From: Parascedosporium putredinis
Lineage: Eukaryota; Ascomycota; Sordariomycetes; Microascales; Microascaceae
Direction: 5' to 3'
NCBI GenBank assembly: GCA_949357655.1
Contig: CASHTG010000012.1
Span: forward strand, 62,001 to 126,000
Length of the DNA stretch: 64,000 nucleotides
Position 1 is the stretch's first letter. Each line of letters starts with the position of its first letter. Below are positions 24,913-34,671 of this stretch, one piece after another. Under the pieces are notes generated by a model. It did no database searches and was not told where the DNA came from. It worked only from the letters and a program-made list of their open reading frames with translations. A program made the translations under genes and the position numbers.

Positions 24913-26932
24913 TCAAGTTCTCTTCTTGTTAACCTTGGCACTTGCCTCCGCCGTCTTCACTAGGACGGTGGGTGCGTCCTCTTTGGGCATATAGAGCTCG
25001 ACGAACTGCAACTTCTTGGCTGCGTTGAATTCATCCTCCTTGAGGAGCGTCTCTAGCTCGGTTCTGGTCTTGACTTGAATCTTGCGTGTATTCTTGTCCG
25101 TTCCGCCGAAGACAGTAACCAAGTCCTGGAATTTCCATGCGGCAATGTCGTTATATGATGCTTCCATACCATGGATGTACCGCTCGATAGTGAAACCTTC
25201 GTTGCAGATGACAAAACTAGTGTTCTGGTCAGCGTGTCAAGCATGCAGGCGGGCTCAGCCTGATATTTCGGTAATCTACGGGCATTTGTCCTCTGATGGG
25301 GGTAAACCTACATAATAGGCGTTAGGTTATGCCTAATCATCGTGCTAAGTTCCTGGGCCGTAAGTTGGAAAGAGCCATCTCCGACAAATAGAATGGTTCT
25401 TCTATCATCTTTGGCATCCTTCGTCGCCAGGGCAGCACCCTGGCAAGCGCCGACGGACCACCCGATGCTGCCCCACAGGATCTGGTTGAGGGCTGTTACG
25501 CCGGGGGAATTTGGTGCTCAATATGCCGAAGTTTGCCGTGCCTGTTTCAGTAACAACGACATCGCGCTCTTTCAGAAACTCTCCAATCTTAGGCCAGAAG
25601 TAGTCATGGGTGATGATACTGGACTTTTCGGCGTGGGTAATGATGCCGTTCTTGTTGGAAGGCGGGGTGACGTTGACTTTCGAAACATCAACCTTCTCGA
25701 TGAGGGTCTTCAAGACACCACTCATGCGCACCCCAGGGTACTCGGCGAAGCGGACGGCGCAGTACGTGCTGTGGAGATTGATGGTGTTAAGCTGCGAGGT
25801 GCGGTAGGAGAAACCGGCGGTGTTGAAGTCGCTCTATAAATATAACAAATCAACGGCCGTTAGCGGAAATTCAAGCGCGTCTTGATAGAAGTTAAGAGTC
25901 TACATCCGTCCGTAGAGCCTCTTTGTTCTTCTTTCTTTGGAATTTAGCTCCTGGCTGTGGGGTACCAAATGGTTTACCTTTAGGGAACCAACAAAAGGAT
26001 CAAATCCGAGGCTTCCACTCGATCCCTCACAGAGTCCTCGGAACCGGAACCGGCATAGATGCCGCCATAGAGAGGATGGCTTTCGTCCAAGGCTCCCTTA
26101 CCCATTGGGGTCATGAAGTAAGGCAGCTGGGTCTTCTCGATCAATTTCTTAACCAGTGGGATAACCCTGTGGCGGATGGAACAAGCGTCAACAAGGATGA
26201 TTGGGTCCTTGGCATCATATAAAGTCCGAAGGATCACGTTGACAACGTAGTTCTCTCGATCAGAATCATTGGTGGGCTCGGAGAGATCAATGGGCGTTCG
26301 AAGCCTCTCACCCTCTACCTTGGCCTCAACCATATCGGTAGGTAGCGTGATGTACACAGGGCGGCTTCGGATCCAGCACTCACGAAGCGTAAAATCGATC
26401 TGGTTCGCGATATCGACCGGGTTGTTGAGTTTTGCCACCTCGCAAGATATCTGCTTGCTCATATTGGCGAAGACTGTGAAGTCACCATTCCCCAACGTAT
26501 GATGGAGCAGCATACCGCTCTTTGAGAGAGGGTTGAGGGACAACCGACGATATGTACCACAGGAATCTGCTCGGAGAAGGCACCCGCAATGCCATTTACG
26601 GCCGAGAGCTCACCAACACCAAAAGTGGTGATAAGAGCTGACATTCCCTTCACGCGTGCATAGCCATCCGCGGCGTAAGCTATTCAAACTTATTGTTAGC
26701 AACGCCATAGTGTATGTATGAGTGAGAGAGCACGCTTTCACTTGCCAGCATTCAGCTCATTGGTACTTCCAACCCAGTTAAGTCCATGCTTGGGGATGTA
26801 ATCGAGGGCAACAAGGTTATAGTCGCCGGGAACCCCATGTATAGACCTCACGCCCATCTCATGTAGCCGCCGAAAGAGATATTCGGCGACGTCTACAGGC
26901 TCTTTGAGAGCGTTGATCCTGATATCGGGCAT
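24913..26932 (-). CDS. PDC1: Pyruvate decarboxylase (thiamine diphosphate-dependent)
   Basis: This enzyme converts pyruvate to acetaldehyde and CO2 in the cytosol, feeding fermentation and cytosolic acetate formation. Exons are 26746-26932, 25978-26679, 25312-25833 and 24913-25216; the product is about 571 residues, the normal PDC length. Catalytic features are HGVPGDYN with its Asp, the activating Glu in GSTNELNAG, the His-His pair in LLHHTLGNG, and the ThDP/Mg motif GDGSFQ...ICNEG. The second Asn is kept, while the first position of the usual NN is Cys. The C-terminus ends in AEASAKVNKKRT. The first intron is GC-AG. Three breaks: a missing A at 26521-26523, a missing T at 25993-25996 and an extra C at 25503-25507; corrected length is exactly 572 codons. 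The start context is MPDIRINALKEPVDVAEYLF. Confidence 0.95.
26680..26745 (-). other. PDC1: GC-AG intron in PDC
   Basis: The 66-base first intron of PDC has donor GCAAGT instead of GT, a TGCTAAC branch site and acceptor GAATAG. Splicing gives NELNAAYAADGYARVKG, the expected PDC sequence, so the non-GT donor is required by the reading frame. Confidence 0.85.
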
Positions 26933-27783
26933 CGTGGAAGAAGAGTCTCGCTATGGCTTAGGTATGCAGATGGAATAGAATTGGGTAGGGAATTGTAGTG
27001 GAGAAGGAGAAGGAGTAGTAGTGAGTTTAGAGAGAACTTTTCGTTTTCCCCGGACCGTTCGAGGGGAGCGCGGAGCAGCCATTATATTAAAGTAATATCG
27101 AGAAGAGAAAGAGCTGACGATGCGCCGGGGAGCTTAGAGTTCAACTGCCAGTGGAGACCTTGTTCGCGCAACATCAGGTTACTCTCGTTATCAAATGGGG
27201 GCCCGCCTATGACACACGACATCACATCATGGTTGCGCACAGAGCAAGATTTTTGCTTCTCGGCCGCCACTGTCCTGGAGCTTGCCATCCGCAAACTTGG
27301 CGTATCCGGAAGAAAAACGGGAGTAAGACAGATGACAAGAACGGACATGGGCACCGGCAGATAATCAGTATGTAATGGATGATTCACCAATCACGCTTCC
27401 GCGCGATGGCAGGTACGGAGAGGGTTAAATGTCCACCGGGAAGTCCGGGAGAGGCCATTACTGATAACGAAGGGCGATCAAATGTGATCAGGCTTGAGAC
27501 TGCAGCCCTGATTAGCTAAGATGGCGATGACGGACCCATCAATAATGGATGTTCTCTGGAGAGGTGAAGTAAATAATTCTACGGCTAGAAAGAGCGAGAA
27601 GAGAGAGTCCCAAAAGAAAATAATGTTACATGTGGACTGCTCCCACTGTGAAGAATACTAATTGTACAAGCGGATGGAGTGAACCGCCACTATTATAATA
27701 AACAGGCCTCCTGCCCTCGAGATGAGCGGGAACGCTCTTCACATGTCATTTGGTGAATGGAGCGCAATCACTAGAGGGGTTTC
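26933..27783. promoter_or_regulatory. PDC promoter and leader; ERV1 3' region
   Basis: Read on the minus strand, the 120 bases before the PDC ATG are strongly pyrimidine-rich, with repeated CTTCTC and CTACTA blocks at about 27000-27045. A TTTAATATAA TATA-like element lies at about 27082-27093, roughly 150 bases upstream. CT-rich leaders and a TATA box are usual for highly expressed fungal glycolytic genes; assignment here is by pattern only. The rest holds the ERV1 3' side. Confidence 0.4.
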
Positions 27784-28437
27784 TTAATCACACCGACCAT
27801 CCTTCCAGCCAGTTCGCCATCTTTGCTCCCAGAGAGAACAATCGAAAACGGGCTTTCCGAGCTTTTTATTCACGTCGTTGTGCGCATCGCAGAGCCATAG
27901 GCCGAATTCGAGCGACTGGCGACCTGCGGTTTGGTCGTCGCCACATATGATTGGAAATCCTCTGCGCATGTCCAGCATGGGTAGAGCTTTGCAAATAAGT
28001 GCACGAATCCAACGAGGTTCGACTGCTGCGCCGTAGACGGGGTCTCTGGGTAAGTCGCCGCAATAGAGTGAAGGAGAGTCCATGAGCTGCGACCGAGTGC
28101 TTCGATATCGGGAGGGCAATCGGAAGGGGGTAGCTGGTTTCTCCTGCTTCAGAGTCGCCTTAGTTTCCGCAGCCCAGGAAGCGAATGACGTGCACGACCG
28201 ACACCTAGAGCGGAGGTTCAACTAGAGTTAGCTCCTTCAACCTGAGTCGTTGGTTTAGTGGACCGCGACGGAACACGAAAGCTTGGAAGTGTGAGAGCGA
28301 GTGCGAGTGCCACAAAAGACATACGGCTTGCCATCCTTTCCAAGGACAACGCCCTTGGGAAACTTCCTGGCTGGTTCACCGTTTGGAGGTTGGGCTGGGG
28401 GCTTCTGTGGGCGTGTTGGGCTGGTTTCTCGTTTCAT
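27784..28437 (-). CDS. ERV1: ERV1, FAD-dependent sulfhydryl oxidase of the mitochondrial intermembrane space
   Basis: ERV1 reoxidises MIA40 and passes electrons to cytochrome c; it is also needed for cytosolic Fe-S protein maturation. Exons 28325-28437 and 27784-28204 are joined by a 120-base intron (donor GTATGT, acceptor CTCTAG) and give about 177 residues. The N-terminal shuttle motif is KPCRSCTSFASW. The core has ALGRSSWTLLHSIAATYP, then YPCWTCAEDF with the active-site CxxC, WLCDAHNDVNKKLGKPVFDC with the structural cysteine pair, and WRTGWKDGRCD at the end. Two breaks: an extra base at 28110-28112 and a missing base at about 27904-27911; they cancel in length. The start is uncertain: ATG at 28437 is in frame, while ATG at 28444 (MDDETRNQ) looks natural but would need another indel. 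It is divergent from HEM4. Confidence 0.92.
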
Positions 28438-28998
28438 CGTCCATTCTGCTGGGTCTGTGGACGTTGGGCAGTGTAATCAAACGAATCTCCTTTTGTCCCG
28501 GTAGTGTAGCGTTGAGGCGCTGCAAGAATCAAGGAACGAAACATTGTGGGTTTTCGAGAGAACTTCGCGAGTTTTTTTTTTTTTTTTTCTTATGCCGGAT
28601 CCAAAATCAATGAGCTCACCATACTTCTCACTGGAGTCATTTGTCAGCGAACGAACGGTCGTCAGCTCTTCAAGGCTGGCCGGTGATCCGAGCTCTCCTC
28701 TTGCACGATCATGTCGTCTAGCTCAGTTAAAAATAACATCCATTCCTAGTGGGGTTTAGACCCTCCTTGAACACACTACGGTGATTCCATCCTCGGCACC
28801 ACCCTTTCCCTTTCCACCTTGCCGGCCGATTTGGAAAAGGTTTTGTGAGAGAAGAAACCCGTTTAAAAGGGAGCAGACTAGACGAGAAGGGAATTCGAGA
28901 AACAAAGAAGGCTTATTAGGTCAGGTCAGAGGTCTAACTCTCACCCGTTCATCACTCAAGAAAACGAAAAATCTCCAAACCTTGCGCTGCTAGGGACA
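28438..28998. promoter_or_regulatory. Shared divergent promoter, ERV1 / HEM4, with a 17-base T tract
   Basis: This 560-base spacer holds an uninterrupted T run at 28572-28588. Poly(dA:dT) tracts disfavour nucleosomes in fungal promoters, and this one sits between the two start codons, nearer ERV1. I found no other motif I would name. Confidence 0.5.
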
Positions 28999-29968
28999 AT
29001 GGGCTCAAAAATCCCCATCCTGTTCTTGAAGACGAAGTCGACACCAACCGATGCTTACGAGGATCTGTTCAGCCAGCAACAAATTCATGATAGTCGACTC
29101 GAGCCTCACTTTGTCCCCGTTTTGAGGCACACCTTCAAGGACAATGGCATGTCTGAGGTCCGGTCTGTCTTGCGAGACCGATTGGTGAACGAGCAACCCA
29201 ACGCTAAATATGGGGGATTATCTTTACCTCCCAACGGGCTGTTGAGGCATTCACTGTTTTAGTTGAGGAGGCGCAAGGTTGTTCCTACATATCGACAGCC
29301 TCCTTGAAGCGGAGAGAAATGTGTTTGGACTAACCCGATGTAAGCAGACGATTTTAGATGGCCTCACCTGCAGAATGTGCCCATCTACAGCGTCGGGCCA
29401 GCAACGACAAGAGCGCTTCGTGCGGTCGCCCAAGTCCCCCGCTACAGGTGTTTGGAGAGCATACTGGCAATGGCGAAACCCTCGCCCCCTTTATCATGAG
29501 CCACTACCGGGGATGGTACAAAGACCGAGTGGTACTCCCCCAATCTTGTTTCTCGTTGGGGAGCAGAGGAGGGATATCATACCGAATAGACTCATGGACC
29601 ACAACCTCGAGCCAGATAAAAGGATAGAGGTGCATGAGGTCGAAATGTACGGAACAAGGGAAATGGATACGTTTCCTCGAGATTTTCAGGACTTGTTGCG
29701 AGAATTCGCGGGGAGACCAACTACATGGGTCGTGGTTTTCTCACCAGCTGGCTGTGAAACAATGCTCAAGGGCATTGGGTTCCTCGACTCGCAGGGGAGA
29801 GTTAGGGAAGACTACCAACAGGGGCAGACCATCTTCGTCGCCACCATAGGACCGACGACGAGAGATTGCTTGAAGGAGTTCGGTTTTACTCCTCATGCCT
29901 GCGCTGCGCAGCCGAGTCCTCGGGGCATTTTGGAAGCGATCCTTCTCCACATGGCAAAAATAGATTGA
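28999..29968 (+). CDS. HEM4: Uroporphyrinogen-III synthase
   Basis: HEM4 cyclises hydroxymethylbilane with inversion of ring D in the heme pathway, in the cytosol. Exons 28999-29277 and 29348-29968 are joined by a 70-base intron with a GTTGTT donor, a GACTAAC branch site and AAGCAG acceptor; the product is about 300 residues. Family blocks in order: IPILFLKTKSTP at the start, FVPVLRHTF, IIFTSQRAVEAF, VPIYSVGPATTRALRAV, VFGEHTGNGETLAPFI, ILFLVGEQRRDIIPN, TTWVVVFSPAGCETML and FVATIGPTTRDCLKEFGF. Three bases are missing: in the G run 29212-29216, in the C run 29436-29440, and one near 29525; restored length is exactly 301 codons. The last of these is not in a long homopolymer, so its exact site is less certain. 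Confidence 0.92.
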
Positions 29969-31091
29969 GTCACAAATCTGACCCCTCTTCGGGGCCCAAA
30001 AGAAGAATAGAAAGAAAAATACGAACTGGCTCTGCTATCTAAGCCAACGCTCCAGTGGTATACCCGTCATCATATGAAGCACCCATGAAGCATCCAACGC
30101 GGTCATAGGGGGAGTGATGGTGGATGGATTGAAGTCTGGCATGGCCCATTGGTGCCTCTAGAACAACGAAGTACTTTCGGCGCACTCCGCAACATCAACG
30201 ATCCAGCAAGACAGTCTCGATCCATGTTCTAGTTGCTGACTGTATCGATGGATGGATGTTGATCTCATGAACGGTCAGGCTCCTTCGGATGATCGCTTTG
30301 CTCCTCTGGCTCGATGGACGAAGTACACAAATCCATTGTAACAGCTCGAGAGCCTTCAATGGAATTCCTCCCAATTTACATCTTGGGTTTACGATTCATT
30401 GGATCCCCACGTCAGCCCAAGGCCACGTCTACTTTCGCCCGCGACCTGGCCTAACGCCAAGTTCTTTTCTCATTAGCGATTTGGCCTGCGTGCCCTGCTT
30501 ATGGTGCCACAGAAGTCTTCAAGTTAATATGCAATGATCTATAATACGGTGTGAAGACCCACTCAGTTTACAACCAGCAGCCGACAGCTGTTGAACTTGA
30601 TCAATTGGCACTAATACTATTGTGGCCCGGCATTGGCGGGGTCTGGACTGTGGTGGCGGCCACTTGCATCTGCTGCATACATTGTCATAAGTGATGTCCA
30701 TTAATGATCAATTGCATCCGCCGCCTGAGCTTGGTGTCCTTCCTTTGTCCTTGACAAATATGTCAAATTTTGAACCCAGGCTTTCACCAACGTATTTCCA
30801 TAATTAAACCGGCCCTGTTCCTCCTGGCCATTCGCTTGTCCTTTGATGATAGAATCTACGGCAGTTCAGCACAATCCCTCTTCACTGTGGCGTCCTGTCC
30901 ATCCCCTGCTCCCCTCCCCACACTACGTCAGGGGCTGAAGAGCAATCCAATTCTCTAGCCTGCCCGGTGTAGTTGTCTGCGAAACGAAGCTAAGCCACTG
31001 CCCCGGCTGGCTCTCCACGCCCTCGCATGCCTGTTCGCCTTCAGTCCCCGCTTTGTTCTTGAGTTATAATACCCGAATTTCAGACGACAGA
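29969..31091. other. Intergenic, 1.1 kb, HEM4 to OXR1
   Basis: Both genes run on the plus strand, so this holds the HEM4 3' UTR and the OXR1 promoter. A GATG-rich patch occurs at about 30113-30135 and 30245-30260. I see no gene. Confidence 0.5.
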
Positions 31092-32145
31092 ATGGCCGCC
31101 GAGCCCAGTCCTCCACGTTCGCCAAAACCAGGCAGCGTAGACGCTTGTCCGGCTTCACCCCAGTCCCCCGTCCGGGATTGACCTCTTCGTTTTCGAATAT
31201 GTGGTCTGGGCTCATGCGATCGTTTTCCTCCGACACAGGGACATTTCCTTCCCAATCTTCCGGCTCCCTGGGGGCAACTAGGTCGGTTGATTCGACCTCT
31301 TCCCTGTACGAACTGCCCCCGTTGGAGCCCGTGACATTGAAAGGCTACACGGCGGCATCGAGGCCCGAATTTCGATTAATGAGGAGCGATCTCGCTGAAG
31401 AAATAAGGTTACTGATACCAGAGAGACTGAAGTTAGCCGACGAGTGGCATCTTATATATAGCCTGGTACAAGATGGCGCGAGCCTAGGAACTCTGTATTC
31501 ACGAGCGAAGCGGTTCCGGAATCAGCGAGTTGGCTTCGTGTTGGTTCTCAGGGACAATATTGGAGGAGTAAGTAATTTATCGTGGTAGCCTTTGGCGTGA
31601 CCCTTCAACAGAGGTATCCTCGGAGCTAAAAATTCCACCCGCAGACCTTTGGAGCATATCTCTCCGAGTACCCTCACCCAGCTCCATCATACTTCGGAAA
31701 CGGCGAGTGCTTCCTCTGGAAATCCATTCTTATCAAGGACGCCATTCCGAACTTATCCTCCCTCTCACCTCACCCTCACAGCGGTGACACGACGGACATA
31801 GATCCCCCATCAGAGGATTTCTCAATGCCAGCGAACGCAACCTCCTCCGATGTCAAAGTGGCTGCGGATGCCCTTTCGCCTGTAGACGCAAGCTCGAAAC
31901 CAGCGACGGCTACCCATATCCGCTTCAACGCGTTTCCCTATACAGGACTGAATGACTTCTTCATGAATTGCGAAACCGGATTCTTCTCGATCGGTGCCGG
32001 AGGCGGGCACTACGGGCTCTGGATTGATAGCAGCATCGAGCACGGCCACAGCTCCCGGTGTGCGACTTTCGGGAATGAGCCTCTGAGTCAGCAGGGCGAA
32101 AAGTTTTACGTTATAAATGCGGAACTCTGGGTTGTGGGTGGATGA
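31092..32145 (+). CDS. OXR1: OXR1-type TLDc domain protein
   Basis: TLDc proteins protect against oxidative damage; yeast Oxr1 also promotes disassembly of the V-ATPase. Exons 31092-31567 and 31645-32145 are joined by a 77-base intron (donor GTAAGT, acceptor CCGCAG); the product is about 325 residues. A Ser/Pro-rich N-terminus leads to FSNMWSGLMRSFSSD, followed by the TLDc domain: LIPERLKLADEWHLIYSLVQ, GASLGTLYSRAK, GFVLVLRDNIGGTFGAYLSE, GECFLWKSI, an acidic/Ser-rich insertion, then FNAFPYTGLNDFFMNC, GAGGGHYGLWIDSSIEHG and the C-terminal FYVINAELWVVGG. One base is missing between the ATG and about 31145, most likely near 31113; with it the CDS is 326 codons. Confidence 0.9.
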
Positions 32146-33269
32146 ACGCGTGGCTTGTGTTTGCCTTATACCTATCCCCAAAGCATCGTAGGGGGCCTTG
32201 CAATTTGATACCCAAGGGGAGCTTAGCCATCACGCCACTTTCCCATCAACATCCCTCGCGTGGGACAGCTGTATAATACTGTGCCTTGGTTCATGTTATG
32301 GGTATAAGCGCCGTTTGTTCAAGCGAGGCGCCGATGACAAGAAAAGACCCGGGCGGTCAAACAACGGGACCGTAAAGAGACAATTACCTGGTTCTCGCCG
32401 AGTTATGGGTCAAGCGCCCTCCGCAACTTGATCCGCGGAGCGCGAAGCCGTAAAACCAGATAGCACTGGAACGGCCTGGTCTAAGAGCACACCGCGACTA
32501 GCGGTGGAAGTGGCGACGAGGAAATCAAGAATGGGGAGATGTTGTCGTATGCTGTCACGATACCCACCCCGGCTTCTACAATTGAGTATGCTTTATCTTA
32601 TCGCGGAGTTGACTGCTCGTTTACCCGGGATAACGGGAACCTTGTGACGCTGTCAGGAACCTAGGAGCGGTTCTGAATCGGTCAAGTAGTACTTGGTGGT
32701 ATAATTATCTTCGAGGGAGAAAGACAGAGGGAGGGGGATATTCACCCCTCGCTTGGTCTTCTTTTTGCGTCCGAATTTAATACCGGCGAGTATTTCAAAT
32801 ATCTTTGCGATGAACCTCGAACCCAACGGTATAATAAGGGGCGAACAGCTACCACACAATTCAAGAAACAGCGGGCACCAAAGTAATGTTGAGGGCCCAG
32901 CGGTTGATATCATTGGCGAATATCAGCTACGCTACCCAGAGGGTGAAGGAAAACTACAAGTTGGAGAAATGATAGGCGACCCTTGCTTTTTTAGTCGTTA
33001 TTTTCCTGAGAGCGCGCCGCGCCGCAGCTAGCATGTTCATGCCCTCCTTAAACTTAAGCTACTAGTCTACACTAGTCTGCTACAAGGCTCCTTTGTCCAC
33101 GCTGGAGACCTTGACTAGCAGCGAGGAAGGGCATGCCCCACTGGCGGCCGAGAGCAACACCCGTGAGATATTCTACTAGTAGTCCTCCAATCCTGTCCAG
33201 TACAGGGGAAAAGAACAAGGAAAAGAAGAAAAAAACTCCCCGACTCCCGCCAATGCTACAATTCAGGGG
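32146..33269. other. Convergent 3' region, OXR1 / MAP kinase, 1.1 kb
   Basis: This is longer than needed for two 3' UTRs. Open frames are short (under 95 codons), with no recognised domain. Short direct repeats of CTAGT occur around 33059-33080 and 33172-33181. Confidence 0.45.
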
Positions 33270-34671
33270 TTACCTCATAATTTCTTGGTAGATGAGTTGC
33301 TTCAGCTGTTCCTTGCTGAGGGTATCCTTATGCTTATCAAAATCGAAGAACTCCTCGGGGATGGGGGAGCGGTGGGTTCGTCATCAGGGTCATGGTAAGG
33401 TTCAAGGTAGGGATGCTTCAGGGCCTCCTCAACGGTGATACGCTTAACCGGGTTGAAGGCCAGGAGCTTCTCGAGGAGGTCAAGAGCAAGATCCGAGGTC
33501 TTGGGGAAGAGTGTTCGGAAAGGCACCTTCTTCTTGAAGGGCAGCGATCGAATGTATTCCCGAGCGCGTCGAGACTTGATACCATAATAATCCTCCATAG
33601 TAGGAGTTCCCAACACGTCCAGGATCAAAGTAAGCTGGTGGTGGTCTTTAATCCAAGATGGTTAGCATTAGGTACGGTAATTAGGTAGAAGAATGAGGCT
33701 GGGTGCATACAGTCTTTGCCAGGGAATAGTGGCTTGCCGCTAAGCATCTCGGCGAGGATACATCCCACCGACCAGACATCAATGGCCTTTGTGTATTCTT
33801 TGAAGGTGAGCATGATTTCAGGTGCGCGATACCAACGGGTGGCGACATATTCCGTCATGAAACCCGAGTTGTCTTCCTGGGAAGCAGCAGAGCGCGCGAG
33901 GCCGAAGTCGCACACCTTGAGGTCGCAGTTCGCGTTCAAAAGAAGATTCGAGGGCTTCAGGTCACGGTGAAGGACATTCGCCGAATGCATAGCCTTGAGG
34001 GCGCGCAGGGTCTGATAGATGAAATACTGGCAGTGGTCGTCGGACAAGTCCTGGGTTCGGATGACACGGTGCATGTCAGTCTCCATGAGTTCCTACAAAT
34101 ATTCCACCGTTCTGGTTAGCAAGGCTGTTCAATCGTTTTGTATCCCTGGTGACGTTGATGACATCAATATCCAAAGGAGGGGGATAGGGCAACACGAGCA
34201 CTCGGCGAGTAATCAATGGTTTTTCCCACGGCATTGCGGAACGTACTTGAATCAGATACACTTCATTAAACGATTCGTAGTTTCGGGGTTTCTGGATGTC
34301 GAGAATCGAGATGATATTCTCATGGTTGAAATATCGGAGCAGCTTCATTTCGCGAAGAGTTCTTAGGCAAAACATGGAGTGGTCAAACGGAGTGATCTTC
34401 TTGATGGCGACCTTTTGGCCCGAAGGCTTGTGAATGGCAGAACTAAGTGCTTATGTTTAGCAACTATCCCAGCACCAGGAACGATAAGGGCGAGCACCTG
34501 AGACTGCTAGACATAGCAGCGGCGTGAGGGCGTGGATAAGCTAACGGATCTTACTTACCAGACAACGCCGTAGGCTCCTTCACCAACAACATCCTGGATA
34601 TCGTACTGTTCGCTCACGTTGAAGGAGATTTTGCGAGACCCCGCGGGGTTCGGGGCCTGAGAGCGAGACAT
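33270..34671 (-). CDS. PMK1: Fus3/Kss1/Pmk1-type MAP kinase
   Basis: This is the terminal kinase of the pheromone/invasive-growth cascade, activated by a Ste7-type MAPKK and acting on Ste12-type factors in the nucleus. Exons are 34559-34671, 34247-34442, 33711-34092 and 33270-33645; the product is about 355 residues, the usual length. It begins MSRSQAPNPAGSRKISF. Kinase motifs are GEGAYGVV (glycine loop), VAIKKI (catalytic Lys), HRDLKPSNLL (catalytic loop), DFGLAR, the activation lip TEY in GFMTEYVATRWYRAPE, and a C-terminal docking-type region ending IYQEIMR. One C is missing in the run at 33363-33367 (forward G's); the frame then reads PIPEEFFDFDKHK as in the family. The residues QEDNSGF before TEY and RTLFPKTSD match Sordariomycete/Leotiomycete orthologues better than Aspergillus MpkB, from memory. 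Confidence 0.95.
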
